Part shown: positions 20,012 to 31,321 of the stretch, in pieces
How the letters are laid out: every line of letters starts with the position of its first letter
Position numbering within the stretch: position 1 is the stretch's first letter
Source of the DNA: Taxillus chinensis
Lineage: Eukaryota; Streptophyta; Magnoliopsida; Santalales; Loranthaceae
Direction of reading: 5' to 3'
DNA length: 64,000 nt
Assembly: GCA_023512835.1 (NCBI GenBank)
Contig: CM042088.1
Location: 13,818,078 to 13,882,077 of the forward strand
Notes under the pieces: model-generated
Databases searched by the model: none
Told to the model about the DNA's origin: nothing
What the model saw: the letters and a program-made list of their open reading frames with translations, nothing else
Program-made: the position numbers and the translations under genes

Positions 20012-21836
20012 TGTAATGACCCGTATTTTAGGATGTGAGAAGTTAGTCAGTTTTGCCTTTTTAGGTGGAAATTGTTGGGTTTTAGGGAGTTTTATTTCCA
20101 CACACTTTGGCTAAATCATCTTGTATGTTGATGAACAAGCAAGAGGCAAAGTTTGAGCCCAATTGGGAGTGCACGTGAGAATGCACGTGAGAAGGGCTTT
20201 TCACGTGCAGTGAGATTTTTGCATGGGAGCCTTCTTGATGTTGTTCCAAGGCTTGTGGTGAAATTCTAGAGCATTTGGAGGTGCCCGTGAGAAAGGACTT
20301 TCTCACGTGCAGCCTCCATTACCCTTGTTTTATTGTTCTAATCCTCTTTTGCTAAAGGACCATGGTGAAATTATGAGTGCTTTGTCCTGTGTGGTTGCAA
20401 AAAGGTTATAGTGTGTCATCAAAACTACGTCGTTTTGATGCTGGGATTCATTTAATCAAAACTACGTCATTTTGGGGTTTGAGTTTCCTATATAAAGAGG
20501 TGAAGGCTCCTTGTGTTAGGTTCAGGGTTCTCTTCAGCTGCTGCAACCGTCGTAGAGAGAGAGAGAGCTAGAGAGAGGGAAGGAAGGAGAGCTGCTGGTT
20601 GCTGCCGGAGCATCTTGCGTGGGGAGGACGGCGTCTAGCGTGGGAGCAAGGAGGATCTTCTTTAAGGTAGGGGTTCTGTCTTTCCTGGTCTGTTCCGGGG
20701 TTAGGCCCTGTGTGGATGTTTTGTAAAGTTTCTATTGTTAATGCTATAATATTTATATGTAAATTCATATAGGTGTGATCTCCTATATGAATGTTGGCCT
20801 TCAATGGCATTTTGGTGTGATTCTGATGTTGGGTGGGCAGTGCATGTTAAGTGTTCGATAAAATGCCTATGTGAATATGTCTCTATGAATATGCCCAGTA
20901 TGTGTTTGATAATATGCCAGTAAGGCTAGAATTGTGAGTTAGTAAAGGTGTGCTTGCCAAGTGTTTGTTTTTATGCCTGAGTGGCTGGGTTTGTACATTT
21001 GTGAATGTGTGCCCACTAAGTGTTTGGTTATATGCCTGAGAGGCTATGTGTACTATTTTGTGAAACCCGGTGGCTGTGGAAGCCCGGGACTGTTTTGTGA
21101 AACCTGGTGGCTGTGGAAGCCCGGGACTGTTTTGTGAAACCTGGTGGCTGTGGAAGCCCGGGATTGTTTTGTGAAACCCGGTGGCTGTGGAAGCCCGGGA
21201 CTGTTTTGTGAAACCCGGTGGCTGTGGAAGCCCGAGACTTTTCTTGGAACCCGGTGGCTGTGGAAGCCCGGGACTGCTCTTGGAAACCCGGTGGCTGTGG
21301 AAGCCCGGGACTGTTCATGTGCTAGCCTGTGTGGCTATTTGAAATATTTGTTCTTGCTGATGGCTTACTATTATATTTGTTGAAATAATTGTATCACGAC
21401 ACTGCACTTGTACACACGGCATATAGATGCTAGGAGCATGGGATGGGTTGGGGAGACATGATCCCTACTGAGCTGTGGTTGCTCACCCCTCCTACTGTGA
21501 TGTGTTTTCTTTCAGGAACTTGCAGGCGTTAGGTGGAATCCCGAGGTGGAAGACTGTATTTGCTTTATCGTTTCTTTTCGATTATGTTATTTTATGGAAA
21601 TTGATGCAACTCCAACGGGGAGATATTGTAATGAGGAGTTTTATGTAATAAAAGCATGTTTGGACACTTTTGTATGTTTGGACTTAATAAAAATATGATT
21701 TTTGTCTCTCTAAATATAAAATGTGAAGTGTATGGTATCCTGTGTGAGCATGTTGTATTCTATCCCCTTTATCCAAACTCGGGTAAAGGGAAGGTCACGT
21801 TCCGGTCTCCTCGGGTTGGAAATCCGGTGCATGACA
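20012..21836 (+). repeat. 3' LTR of gypsy element D
   Basis: 1,825 bp from TGTAATGACCCG, preceded by the polypurine tract AAGGGGGAGAGGA (about 19999-20011), to GCATGACA. It repeats the features of the 5' LTR: TATA at 20489-20498, donor at 20667, acceptor at 21515, AATAAA near 21648. Confidence 0.92.
21055..21318 (+). repeat. 37-bp tandem repeats, about 7 copies
   Basis: Seven head-to-tail copies of the 37-bp LTR unit; the last ones begin CTTGGAACCCGG instead of GTGAAACCCGG. The 5' LTR of the same element has three or four, so copy number changed after insertion or between templates. Confidence 0.92.
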
Positions 21837-21841
21837 CTCTG

Positions 21842-21922
21842 AGAGATCAGTCAACATAGTTATCCAACCCAGTACAGATCTTCGAGTCTGCATCCTCTCG
21901 CTTTCACATTCTATTGACAACA
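21842..21922 (-). repeat. 5' LTR of copia element C, outer end
   Basis: This 81-bp piece continues the LTR after the gypsy insertion: CTTCGAGTCTGC-type words, then the terminus ATTGACAACA. The 5-bp TSD CTCTG stands on each side of the gypsy element (13663-13667 and 21837-21841). That proves the two pieces were once joined. Confidence 0.78.
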
Positions 21923-22068
21923 ATAACAACTAAAGTACCATGGGAAAAACATGTATCGATGGATTTTATTTCGGGATTATCTTGTACCTAGAGATGAGCT
22001 GATCTATATTTGTGGTAGTTGAAAGGTATTCCAAAATGTCTCATTTTATCCCATGTAGAAAGCCTAGT
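21923..22068 (+). pseudogene. Old gypsy integrase fragment, first half
   Basis: This host sequence surrounds element F. One frame gives WEKHVSMDFISGL, the block with the first catalytic Asp of gypsy integrase. Another gives FVVVERYSKMSHFIPCRKPS, the conserved stretch after it. Frameshifts and stops separate them. It ends exactly at TSD CTAGT (22064-22068) and continues at 31322. It does not belong to the Tekay-like family here, whose equivalent motif is MDFVTGLPPT, so it is an older, different gypsy copy. Confidence 0.75.
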
Positions 22069-23336
22069 TGTCACGCCCCGAATTTCCAACCTGAGGAAAC
22101 GGTTCGTGACTCCCCTATACCCAACCCAGGTGGGCAGGGGGTGGATGTACAAAACAAATATTCTTGCAGGTCAAGGTATACATTCCCCACTGATAATCAC
22201 AAAGATGTAAATTAAATATCTTTATTAATCTTCAACCCATAATAAATGTTCACAACCACACATGTCTTTATTATATTCCAAATCCTTTTACAATACCTCC
22301 CCTTTGGGGTTACATCAATTTCCATAAAATAACATAACCGAAAAGAAATGATAAAGCAAACACAGTCTTCCACCTCGGGATTCCACCTAACGCTTGTAGG
22401 TTTCTGAAAGAAAACACATCACAGTAGGAGGGGTGAGCAACCACAGCTCAGTAGGGATCATGTCTCCCCAACCCATCCCATGCGCCTAGCATCTACATGC
22501 CATGTGTACAAGTGCAGTGTCGTGATACAAATATAATAGTAAGCCATCAGCAAGAACAAATATTTCAAACAGCAACACAGGCTAGCACATGAACAGTCCC
22601 GGGCTTCCACAACCACCGGGTTTCCAAGAGCAGTCCCGGGCTTCCAGAGCCACAGGGTTCCAAGAACAGTCCCGGGCTTCCATAGCCACCGGGTTCCAAG
22701 AATAGTCCCGGGCTTCCACAGCCACTGGGTTTCACAAAATAGTCCCGGGCTTCCACAGCCACCGGGTTTCACAAAACAGTCTTGGGCTTCGACAGCCACC
22801 GGGTTTCACAAAACAGTCCCGGACTTCCACAACCACCGGGTTTCACAAAACACAGTACACATAACCACTCAGGCATAAAACCAAACACTTAATAGGCATA
22901 CATTCACAAATGTACAAACCCAGCCACTCAGGCATAAAAACAAACACTTGGCATGCACACTTTTACCAACTCACAGTTCTAGCCGTACTAGCATATTATC
23001 AAACACATACTGGGCATATTCACACAAACATATTCACACAGGCATTTTATCGAACATTTAACATGCACTGCCCACCCAACATCAGAATCACACCAAAATG
23101 CCATTGAAGGCCAACATTCATATAGGAGATCACACCTATATGAATTTACATATAAGTATTGTAGCATTAACAGTAGAAACTTTACAAAATATCTACAGGG
23201 CCTAACCCTGGAACAGACCAGGAAAGACAGAACCCCTACCTTAAAGCAGATCCTCCTTGCTCCCACACTAGACGCCGCACTCCCCACGCAAGACGCTCTG
23301 GCAGCAACCAGCAGCTCTCCTTCCTTCCCTCTCTCT

Positions 23337-23394
<58 letters not shown>

Positions 23395-23934
23395 GATGGC
23401 TGCAGTGGCTGAAGAAAACCCTAACCCTAGAACAAAGAGTCTTCACCTCTTTATATAGACAACTCAAACCCCAAAATGATGTAGTTTTGATTAAATGAAT
23501 CCCAGCATCAAAACGACGTAGTTTTGATGATAGACTACAACCTTTTTGCAACCACACAGGACAAAGCACTCATAATTTCACCATGGTCCTTTAGCAAAAG
23601 AGGATCAGAACAACAAAAAAAGGTAATGGAGGCTGCACGTGAGAAAGTCCTTTCTCACGGGCACCTCCAAAATGCTCTAGAATTTCACCACAAGCCTTGG
23701 AACAACATCAGGAAGGCTTCCATGCAAAAATCTCACTGCACATGAAAAGCCATTCTCACGTGCATTCTCACGTGCACTCCCTATTGGGCTCAAACTTTGC
23801 CTCTTGCTTGCTCATCAACATACAAGATGATTAAGCCAAAGTGTGTGGAATGAAAACTCCCTGAAACCCAATAATTTCCACCTAAAAGGGCAAAATTGAC
23901 TAACTCCTCACATCCCAAAATACAGGTCATTACA
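22069..23934 (-). repeat. 3' LTR of gypsy element F
   Basis: 1,866 bp. On the plus strand it runs from TGTCACGCCCCG to CAGGTCATTACA. Contains the CT run (about 23338-23392), TATA (minus CTATATAAAG, about 23449-23458), palindromes, hairpin, splice-like sites and 37-bp repeats of the family. Confidence 0.92.
22590..22850 (-). repeat. 37-bp tandem repeats, about 7 copies
   Basis: Same 37-bp unit as in element D, seen in reverse complement (CCCGGGCTTCCACAGCCACC). The 5' LTR copy of this array is at about 30035-30255 with about six units. Confidence 0.92.
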
Positions 23935-24221
23935 TCCTCTCCCCCTTAAGACTTTTCGTCCTCGAAAAGAAACAACATGCAAGGAAAACCACACAGGAAG
24001 TCACAACACCCAAATGGGTCATACACCGCACATTGTACACAATAGCACATAACACAGAGTGCCACCGCAGTCCACAACCACATGCATCACAATCCATGGA
24101 AACACTTCCACATGTCACAAGTACCCATCATAAGAACGTTTCATTAACACATTCAATATAAATAAAAGTCAAAAGTCGAAAGGAAATACAAATACACCAG
24201 CCAACAGCCACCCCTCGACCC
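23935..24221 (-). other. 3' untranslated region and polypurine tract
   Basis: Between the pol stop (24222-24224) and the 3' LTR. Ends at the purine tract read on the minus strand as AAGGGGGAGAGGA, the plus-strand primer. No gene. Confidence 0.8.
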
Positions 24222-24664
24222 TTAAGAGTGTTCGTCCTCGAACAACTCCGGGTGTTGCTCAAGCATCAAAGACTCCCATTCCCAAGTCTCCTCCTCAATG
24301 CCACGGTGCTGGCACAGTACCCGAACCAAAGGAATGCACGACCCCAGAGAAGTTTCTCCCGTCGATCTAGTATACGGATAGGGGCCTCAACAACGGACAT
24401 GTCATCCCCAATGTCTAAAGTTCCCCAATCGATCACATGAGTGGGGTCAGGATGATACTTCCTAAACTGGGACACGTGGAACACAATGTGCACCCGACTC
24501 AATCGCGGTGGCAATGCTAACCGGTAAGCTACAGGTCCCACACGAGCTATAACCGCAAAAGGACCAATGAACCGGGGAGAGAGTTTGGAACCTCGCCCAA
24601 AGCGCCGATGTCCACGTCGTGGAGAGACACGGAGAAACACATGATCTCCCACAGAAAACTCCAA
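24222..24664 (-). pseudogene. Integrase C-terminus with chromodomain
   Basis: C-terminal integrase part. From 24664 it reads [20 protein letters not shown], then the GPF-type block [39 protein letters not shown], and [11 protein letters not shown], the lead-in to a chromodomain. A frameshift near 24330 moves the remainder ([16 protein letters not shown] residues, then PELFEDEHS and stop at 24222-24224) to another frame. The chromodomain is thought to target insertion to heterochromatin. The copy at 48125-48370 keeps this end in one frame. Confidence 0.85.
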
Positions 24665-25542
24665 AGGTCGCCGCCGCTAATCCGCATAGGATTTCTGCCG
24701 ACTCTGAGTTGATAACAACCGCTGACGAATCAACTTAACCTTCTCGGTAGCCTCTTGAACCAACTATGGTCCCAAGAGAGCTGTCACCCCCACATCAGTC
24801 CAACACAAAGGTGATCGACACAGCCACCCATACAACGCCTCAAAAGGGGCCATCCCAATGGATGCTTGATAATTGTTGTTGTAGGCAAACTCCACCAGAG
24901 GAAGGTGAGTTGCCCACGAACCCCCAAAATCTAGCACACAAGCCCTCAACATGTCCTCCATGGTCTGATTCGTCCTTTCAGTCTGACCATCAGTCTCAGG
25001 GTGAAAGGTTGTACTCAAGTTAAGCTTTGTCCCCATGGCCTCCTGCAAGCTTGCCCAAAAATGAGAAGTAAACCTCGAATCCCTGTCGGACACAATGGAT
25101 GATGGCACCCCATGCAGTCTCACCACCTCATTCACATACAGTGACTTAAGGCCCCGATGGAATCCCGTTCGCAGACAGCAAGAAAATGGGCCGACTTAGT
25201 CAGCTGGTCCACAATCACCCATATCATGTCCTTCCGCCCAGCGGTGGGTGGAAGTCCAGTTACAAAGTCCATTGCTATGCGGTCCCACTTCCACTCGGCT
25301 ATTGGCAATGGCTGTAACATGCCTGCTGGCCGCTGGTGCTCGGCCTTCACCTGTTGACAAGTGAGGCACCTCAAAACAAATGCAGTGACATCTCGTTTCA
25401 TCCCAGGCCACCAAAAGTGTCCCCGAGGCGCATGATACATCTTCGTACCCCCTGGATGCATGGCAAGCCTAGACTGATGAAACTCCCTCATCACCTCATC
25501 CCGGAGAGAAGTAGCCACTACTAGCCGCCCCTGAAAAGACAA
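24665..25542 (-). pseudogene. gypsy integrase, HHCC and catalytic core
   Basis: Integrase inserts the cDNA into the genome. The N-terminal zinc-binding HHCC part spans HQSRLAMHPGGTKMYHA to CLTCQQVKAEHQRPAG (25542-25320). The catalytic core follows with MDFVTGLPPTAGRKDMIWVI, then [12 protein letters not shown] and [20 protein letters not shown], ending near EALYG. A frameshift at about 25132-25142 breaks the core between ERDSIGAL and the next frame. Spacing of the D-D-E residues looks normal otherwise. Confidence 0.88.
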
Positions 25543-27190
25543 CTCACGCTCAAGACCCTCTGTCCAGTCCTCAAATAGCTCACCGCCTCAATACGGGCAC
25601 GGAGAACCTCACACTCAATGTCACCCAATTGTCCCTCCCAGACGCGTTGGTACAATTCAGCCATAACAACCAGAGGACTCAGGACTGTCCCACCATCATG
25701 AACAACAGGCTGCAGCTGCAACATCGCCAACTGCTCCATCAGCTTCCACTCTCTCACGGCCACCTCAGCTTTCCCTTTTCTGCTCAGCGCGTCAGCCACA
25801 ACATTACCCTTGCCCGGGGTATAGGCAAGAGTAAAGTCAAAGGTCTGCAAATACTCCACCCATCTCCTCTGCCTCAAATTCAAGTCCTTCTGAGTAAAAA
25901 TGTACTGAAGGCTCTTGTGATCAGAAAACACTATGAACTTCTCCCCCAAAAGGTAATGTTGCCAACTCTTCAAGGCAAAGATGACAGCCGCCAACTCAAG
26001 ATCATGGGTAAGGTAATTCTGCTCATGAGGCTTCAACTGCCTCGACCCATAAGCTACAACACTGTGCTCCTGCATAAGCACACACCCCAAACTAACCCTG
26101 GATGCATCACAATATACCTCATATGGGATATCCTCCCGAGGTAACCTCAACACTGGTGTAGTGGTCAAACGGGTTTTGAGAGCCTCAAACGCCTGCTGAC
26201 ACTTGTCAGTCCACTCAAACTTCACTCCCTTCCAAGTCAACGCCATCATAGGAGCTGCCAAACGGGAGAATCCCTCTACAAAATGACTGTAATAGCCCGC
26301 CAAGCCAAGAAAACTACGAATCTCGAAGACATTGGTTGGCCTTTCCCACGATGCCACAGCCTCAATCTTGGCTGGGTCCACCCTAACTCCCTCAGCGGAC
26401 ACCAAATGGCCAAGAAAATGGACCTCCTGCATCCAAAACTCGCATTTGCTAAACTTAGCAAACAACCGCTGATCCCTTAAGGTTTGCAACACTATGGCCA
26501 GGTGTTCCACTGTTCCCTTTCGGTCTTCGAATATACCAAGATATCGTCAATAAACACCACTACGAACGAATCCAAGTATGGAGCAAAAACCTGGTTCATC
26601 AATTGCATAAACACGGCTGGCGCATTAGTGAGCCCGAAAGGCATCACTACCCATTCAAAGTGCCCATACCTGCACCGAAAAGCAGTCTTAGGGATGTCCT
26701 CCTCTCTAACCCTTAACTGGTGATACCCCGACCGCAGATCTATCTTCGAAAACCACCGGGCTCCATTCAACTAGTCAAACAGGTCATCTATCCAAGGCAA
26801 AGGATACTTGTTCTTCATAGTCACCGAGTTCAGCTTCCTATAGTCGATGCAAAGGCATAGCATGCCATCTGCCTTCTTTGCAAAGAGCACCAGAGCACCC
26901 CCAGGGTGAGGTACTCGGTCGGATATACCCCTGGTCCACCAACTCCTCTATCTTCCTCTAGAGCTCCCTCAACTCAGCTGGTCCCATCCGATAAGCCACT
27001 TGGGATATCGGACCAGTCCCCGGTACTAACTCAATGGTGAACTCCACACTTCTCTTAGGGGGTAGACTCCTTAACTGGTCAGGGAAGACATCCTGAAATT
27101 GGTCAACGACAGCCGGCCACACTCTCTTTTCCACTTTCCCTTCCTCAACAAAGGTCAGGGCTGCCAACCTGTGGGTAATGGCACCCCACT
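25543..27190 (-). pseudogene. gypsy reverse transcriptase and RNase H
   Basis: RT begins near FTIELVPGTGPISQVAYRMG (27040-26980). The YRKLNSVT block at about 26820-26850 lies in a region with a frameshift and a TAG stop at about 26773. [16 protein letters not shown] and [14 protein letters not shown] (catalytic IDD) are in 26770-26492. A further frame change at 26510-26492 precedes the thumb and RNase H (26510-25521), with [26 protein letters not shown] and [18 protein letters not shown]. These are Tekay-style motifs. Inactive because of the breaks. Confidence 0.88.
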
Positions 27191-28223
27191 GGTCCAACAC
27201 TGGCCCAACTCGACTCGCCTCACAGTCCCACTCCCCCTGTAGGGTGCAAGAGGTCCCTGCACGTGTCACGAAGGATACACGCCGCCGATAACAATCTATC
27301 TTGGCCTGGAAAGCCATAAGCCAATCCATAACCAAGATCAGGTCAAAAGTACGCAAGGGCATTACATGCAAGTCGAAGCTTAGCTCCACACTTCCTATAG
27401 TTAACACACAGTCATGACAAACACGCCGCACCTCAATCATACCCCCAACTGGAGATTCAACAACTAGGGGCCTCGCTGCCTCCACACAAATCAACCCCAA
27501 GCTATCTATCACAAGCTCAGCAACAAAAGAACACGATGCACCCGTATTGAAAAGAACAGAAGATAATGTACGGGAGATCAAAAGGGTACCTCTAACCACC
27601 GATGGTCCAGCTCCACCCTCCGCTGGTGGGGGTGGTAGCTCAGCCTCCTCCTGGTACGTCGCCTCTAGCGCAAACATCCTCCCTTGGCCCGTGCCACTGG
27701 TTGGCTCACTCACTGGGCGCTTCCCGCCAAGGCTGCCTCCAGTTTCAGTCTGCTGCCACTCCGGCTTCCCCTGGGGTTGGGTCTGGTTCGATCCGGCCTG
27801 ACTAGCCTGCCACTGTCGTGCTGGTCTCTGCGCTGCACGGAAATTGGCATCACTCCTCGTGCTGGATGCCATGCCTCCAACTCCCCTGTTGCCACTCTGG
27901 CAAACCCGGCTCAGATGGCCCTCTCGTCCACAACTATTGCATTTCCAGTCTTTCTTTGGACACTCCCTCCTGAAGTGGCCTTGCTCCCCACAGCAATGAC
28001 AACCACTGGGGAGACCTCCTGCTGGACCTCCCTGTCTGCTACCGCCAAAGCTAGACCTCCCTGGGTGTACTAATGTCTGTCCCCTGCTGCGGAAGGAACT
28101 GTTGTCCCTCCCTTCGGTCTTGGGCCTCTTGGGCCCCGAATCGCGTTCAGATCCGCCCTGCAACTGGCGACCCTGATGGGCCTGCCTCCCATCATCTAAC
28201 TCTCTCACAGCGATACGAGCCAT
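27191..28223 (-). pseudogene. gag C-terminus (two zinc knuckles) and protease
   Basis: One frame, starting 28223, holds two CCHC knuckles, CHCCGEQGHFRREC and CNSCGREGHLSRVC (residues 75-108, about 28001-27900). After a low-complexity Gln/Ser/Gly spacer comes the aspartic protease (about residues 220-330). The protease motif reads LFNTGAS: the catalytic Asp (27546-27548) is Asn. The copy at 51172-51977 has DTGGS instead. Protease would cut the gag-pol polyprotein; this copy lacks the key residue. Confidence 0.87.
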
Positions 28224-29007
28224 CTACACAACCTCAGCATAAGTCCTCAAGCACAAGATCACCACTCTCTGCCTAAGGGCTGGCCTAAGGCCCAAAGTGA
28301 ACTTGTGAGCCTTCAGGTCCTCCTTTGCCACAGTCTCGGGAGCAAACCTACTCAAGCTCCGGAACTCTCGCTCATACTCAGGCACCGTCCTTGATCCTTG
28401 CCTCAAGCTGCCAAACTCCTCCCTCTTCTGCCACCTCAAAGACTCCCGGAAGAACTCATCATGGAAGAGCTGCAAGAACTCCTCCCATAGCATGAACTGC
28501 ACTGCACGGCTCCCCGCGACACTCAACCATCACTCCAAAGCACTCCCCTCTAGCTGCCGAATGGCCAGTCTCACCTTATCCTCCTCCTGGGGTAGGAGAA
28601 AGGAAAAACACATGCTCGATCTGTCTCAACCACTGCTCAGCTACCACGGGATCCCCTTCTCCCTTGAACCTTGGAGGTTGTTCTTTTCGGAACCGTGTCA
28701 CCACATCATCCTCTACACGAATCGGTACGCCGCTTAGCAAACTCTCACGCTCCCGAGGTAACTCCATCACTGGTGGTGGCGGTGGTGGTGGCACCACCTA
28801 CTGTGCCGCCATCTCACGGCGCACCTCTTCCCAGACTTCTTGTCGGATACCTTCCCTCAGCTCCTGGACTTCCAGTTGGATGCCCTCTCGCAGCTGCGCC
28901 AACAACAGCGCATGTCCTCCAGCGGACTGCCCCGCACTCGGACCCTCATGGGCAGATGACTCATCAGCCACTGCCCCGGACGCACGTGTCACTCTCCTCG
29001 GTGGCAT
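28224..29007 (-). pseudogene. gypsy gag, N-terminal and capsid part
   Basis: The likely start is ATG at 29005-29007 (MPPRRVTRASGAV), after the leader. Three frames follow: 29007-28798 with a Glu/Arg-rich helical stretch; 28797-28576 with a Pro run, then PPRFKGEGDPVVAEQWLRQI (retrotransposon gag opening); and 28526-28224 with FREFSLRW-like residues and YEREFRSLSRFAPETVAKED. Stops at about 28796 and 28225 and frame changes split it. Belongs to one polyprotein with the knuckles and pol downstream. Confidence 0.84.
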
Positions 29008-29511
29008 TCTTACTACAAGAAGTAAGAAGCACAAACGTCAAAACGCGTTCGACAACTATCAAGTTTCACTACCTCTACCCCACTATCAAGTCAAGTAGTA
29101 CATGGCATCACACACATTTCACACATTGCATCAATCAACATTGCACACAGTACAATTCATAGTGCACACAGCTCAAATAAACAAGGACCTTTCCTTGTAG
29201 TCATGCTCAAGGTACTTCGAGAAAAATCAGAGTTGCACAGTTCACACCTTATCACATTAGTCACATTTTTTTTATCACAATTACAATTTTAATAGTTATC
29301 CACACCTTCACACACAACAACAAATGTAACTAGTGCCCTAATGCCAATGCATGCAAATCCTACCTCAGGTCTGGACTACCCCAAGGACACCTTAGAGGCT
29401 CCAAGAGGACCGTGTTGATCAGGCATGTCCCTCCAGGCCCCTCCAAAGGACTCAAGGTAACCAGATCTGCACACTACCCGAGGCCAACTAGACCATGCTT
29501 TGATACCATAT
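29008..29511 (-). other. Leader and primer-binding site of element F
   Basis: Non-coding leader. The primer site TGGTATCAAAGC (minus strand, about 29497-29508) lies 3 bp inside the 5' LTR. It matches initiator Met-tRNA except for one base. Confidence 0.8.
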
Positions 29512-30741
29512 TGCCACGCCCCGAATTTCCAACCCGAGGAAACCGGTTCGTGACTCCCCTATACCCAACCCGGTGGGCAGGGGGTGGATGTACAAAACAA
29601 ATATTCATGCAGGTCAACGTATACATTCACCACTGATAATCACAAAGATGTAAATTAAATATCTTTATTAATCTTCAACCCATAATAAATGTTCACAACT
29701 ACACATGTCTTTATTACATTCCAAATCCTTTTACAATATCTCCCCTCTCGGTTACATCAATTTCCATAAAATAACATAACCGAAAAGAAACGATAAAGCA
29801 AACACAGTCTTCCACCTCGGGATTCCACCTAACGCTTGTAGGTTCCTGAAAGAAAACACATCACAGTAGGAGGGGTGAGCAACCACAGCTCAGTAGGGAT
29901 CATGTCTCCCCAACCCATCCCATGCTCCTAACATCTACACGCCGTGTGTACAAGTGCAGTGTCGTGATACAAATATAATAGTAAGCCATCAGCAAGAATA
30001 AATATTTCAAACAGCCACACAGGCTAGCACATGATCAGTCCCGGGCTTCCACAGCCACCGGGTTTCCAAGAGCAGTCCCGGGCTTCCAGAGCCACAGGGT
30101 TCCAAGAATAGTCCCGGGCTTCCATAGCCACCGGGTTCCAAGAATAGTCCTGGGCTTCCACAGCCACTGGGTTTCATAAAACAGTCCCGGGCTTCCACAC
30201 CCACTGGGTTTCACAAAATAGTCCCGGGCTTCCACAGCCACCGGGTTTCACAAAACACAGTACACATAACCACTTGGGCATAAAACCAAACACTTAGTAG
30301 GCACACATTCACAAATGTACAAACCTAGCCACTCATGCATAAAAACAAACACTTGGCATGCACACCTTTACCAACTCACAATTCTAGCCGTACTGACGTA
30401 TTATCAAACACATACTGGGCATATTCACACAAACATATTCACACAGGCATTTTATCGAACATTTAACATGCACTGCCCACCCAACATCAGAATCACACCA
30501 AAATGCCATTGAAGGCCAACATTCATATAGGAGATCACACCTATATGAATTTACATATAAGTATTATAGCATTAACAATAGAAACTTTACAAAATATCCA
30601 CAGGGCCTAACCCTGGAACAGACCAGGAAAGACAGAACCCCTACCTTAAAGCAGATCCTCCTTGTTCCCCCGCTAGACGCCGTCCTCCCCACGCAAGACG
30701 CTCCAGCATCAACCAGCAGCTCTCCTTCCTTCCCTCACTCT

Positions 30742-30775
<34 letters not shown>

Positions 30776-31316
30776 GATGGCTGCAGTGGCTGAAGAAAAC
30801 CCTAACCCTAGAACAAGGAGTCTTCACCTCTTTATATAGACAACTCAAACCCCAAAACGACGTAGTTTTGATTAAATGAATCCCAGCATCAAAATGAGAT
30901 AGTTTTGATGACAGACTACAACCTTTTTGCAACCACACAGGACAAAGCACTCATAATTTCACCATGGTCCTTTAGCAAAAGAGGATCAGAACAACAAAAA
31001 AAAAAGGTAATGGAGGCTGCACGTGAGAAAGGCCTTTCTCACGGGCACCTTCAAATGCTCTAGAATTTCACCACAAGCCTTGGAACATCATCAGGAAGGC
31101 TCCGATGCAAAAATCTCACTGCACATGAAAAGCCATTCTCACGTGCATTCTCACGTGCACTCCCTATTGGGCTCAAACTTTGCCTCTTGCTTGCTCATCA
31201 ACATACAAGATGATTAAGCCAAAGTGTGTGGAAAGAAAACTCCCTGAAACCCAATAATTTCCACCTAAAAGGGCAAAACTGACTAACTCCTCACATCCCG
31301 AAATACGGTCATTACA
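29512..31316 (-). repeat. 5' LTR of gypsy element F
   Basis: 1,805 bp; on the plus strand from TGCCACGCCCCG to CGGTCATTACA. It carries about six 37-bp repeats (about 30035-30255), CT run (about 30741-30773), TATA on the minus strand (about 30830-30839), palindromes and CACGTG boxes. Its inner terminus TGCCACG differs from TGTCACG of the 3' copy by one base. Confidence 0.92.
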
Positions 31317-31321
31317 CTAGT

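Larger units (their letters stand above)
13668..21836 (+). mobile_element. Tekay-like gypsy element lacking pol, TSD CTCTG
   Basis: Element D runs from TGTAATGACCC (13668) to a terminal GCATGACA (21836). It is flanked by the exact duplication CTCTG (13663-13667, 21837-21841), so this is one complete insertion. LTRs are 13668-15330 and 20012-21836. The leader after the 5' LTR matches the leader of the Tekay-like element at 22069-31316. The 4.7-kb interior keeps a double zinc knuckle and a chromodomain tail. I see no protease, RT, RNase H or integrase motif in any frame, so it is either very decayed or a non-autonomous derivative. Confidence 0.85.
9866..21922 (-). mobile_element. Copia (Sirevirus-like) element, 5' half, split
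   Basis: Element C reads leftward. Its 5' LTR is 12146-13667 plus 21842-21922, separated by gypsy element D (13668-21836) and its TSD. An initiator Met-tRNA primer site lies at 12133-12144, and gag runs from 12018 down to about 9881. Pol and the 3' LTR are missing: the sequence breaks near 9866 into an unrelated gypsy fragment. The LTR's outer end ATTGACAACA (21922) gives a TGTTG start on the minus strand, as in the other two copia elements. Flank after 21922 is ATAAC; its TSD partner is lost. Confidence 0.75.
22069..31316 (-). mobile_element. Tekay-like gypsy element, both LTRs, TSD CTAGT
   Basis: Element F is 9,248 bp and reads leftward. LTRs are 29512-31316 (5') and 22069-23934 (3'). TSD CTAGT lies at 22064-22068 and 31317-31321. 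The primer site is at about 29497-29508 (minus: TGGTATCAAAGC) and the polypurine tract at 23935-23948. The gag, protease, RT, RNase H, integrase, chromodomain order makes it a Ty3/gypsy chromovirus; motifs resemble Del/Tekay. Several stops and frameshifts make it non-autonomous today. Confidence 0.92.

Noticed and set aside
21028..21383. Open frames with repeated GCGSPGLF / RWLWKPGT units (also 14581-14778, 22458-22799, 30007-30241, 62695-62910)
   Set aside because: They are translations of the non-coding 37-bp LTR repeats, in whichever frame lacks stops. No start context or relatives.
22988..23569. 193-codon frame with Arg-Glu repeats across the LTR (similar at 52960-53211 and 55076-55348)
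   Set aside because: The Arg-Glu run is the GA microsatellite; the frame crosses TATA box and leader of an LTR on the same strand.
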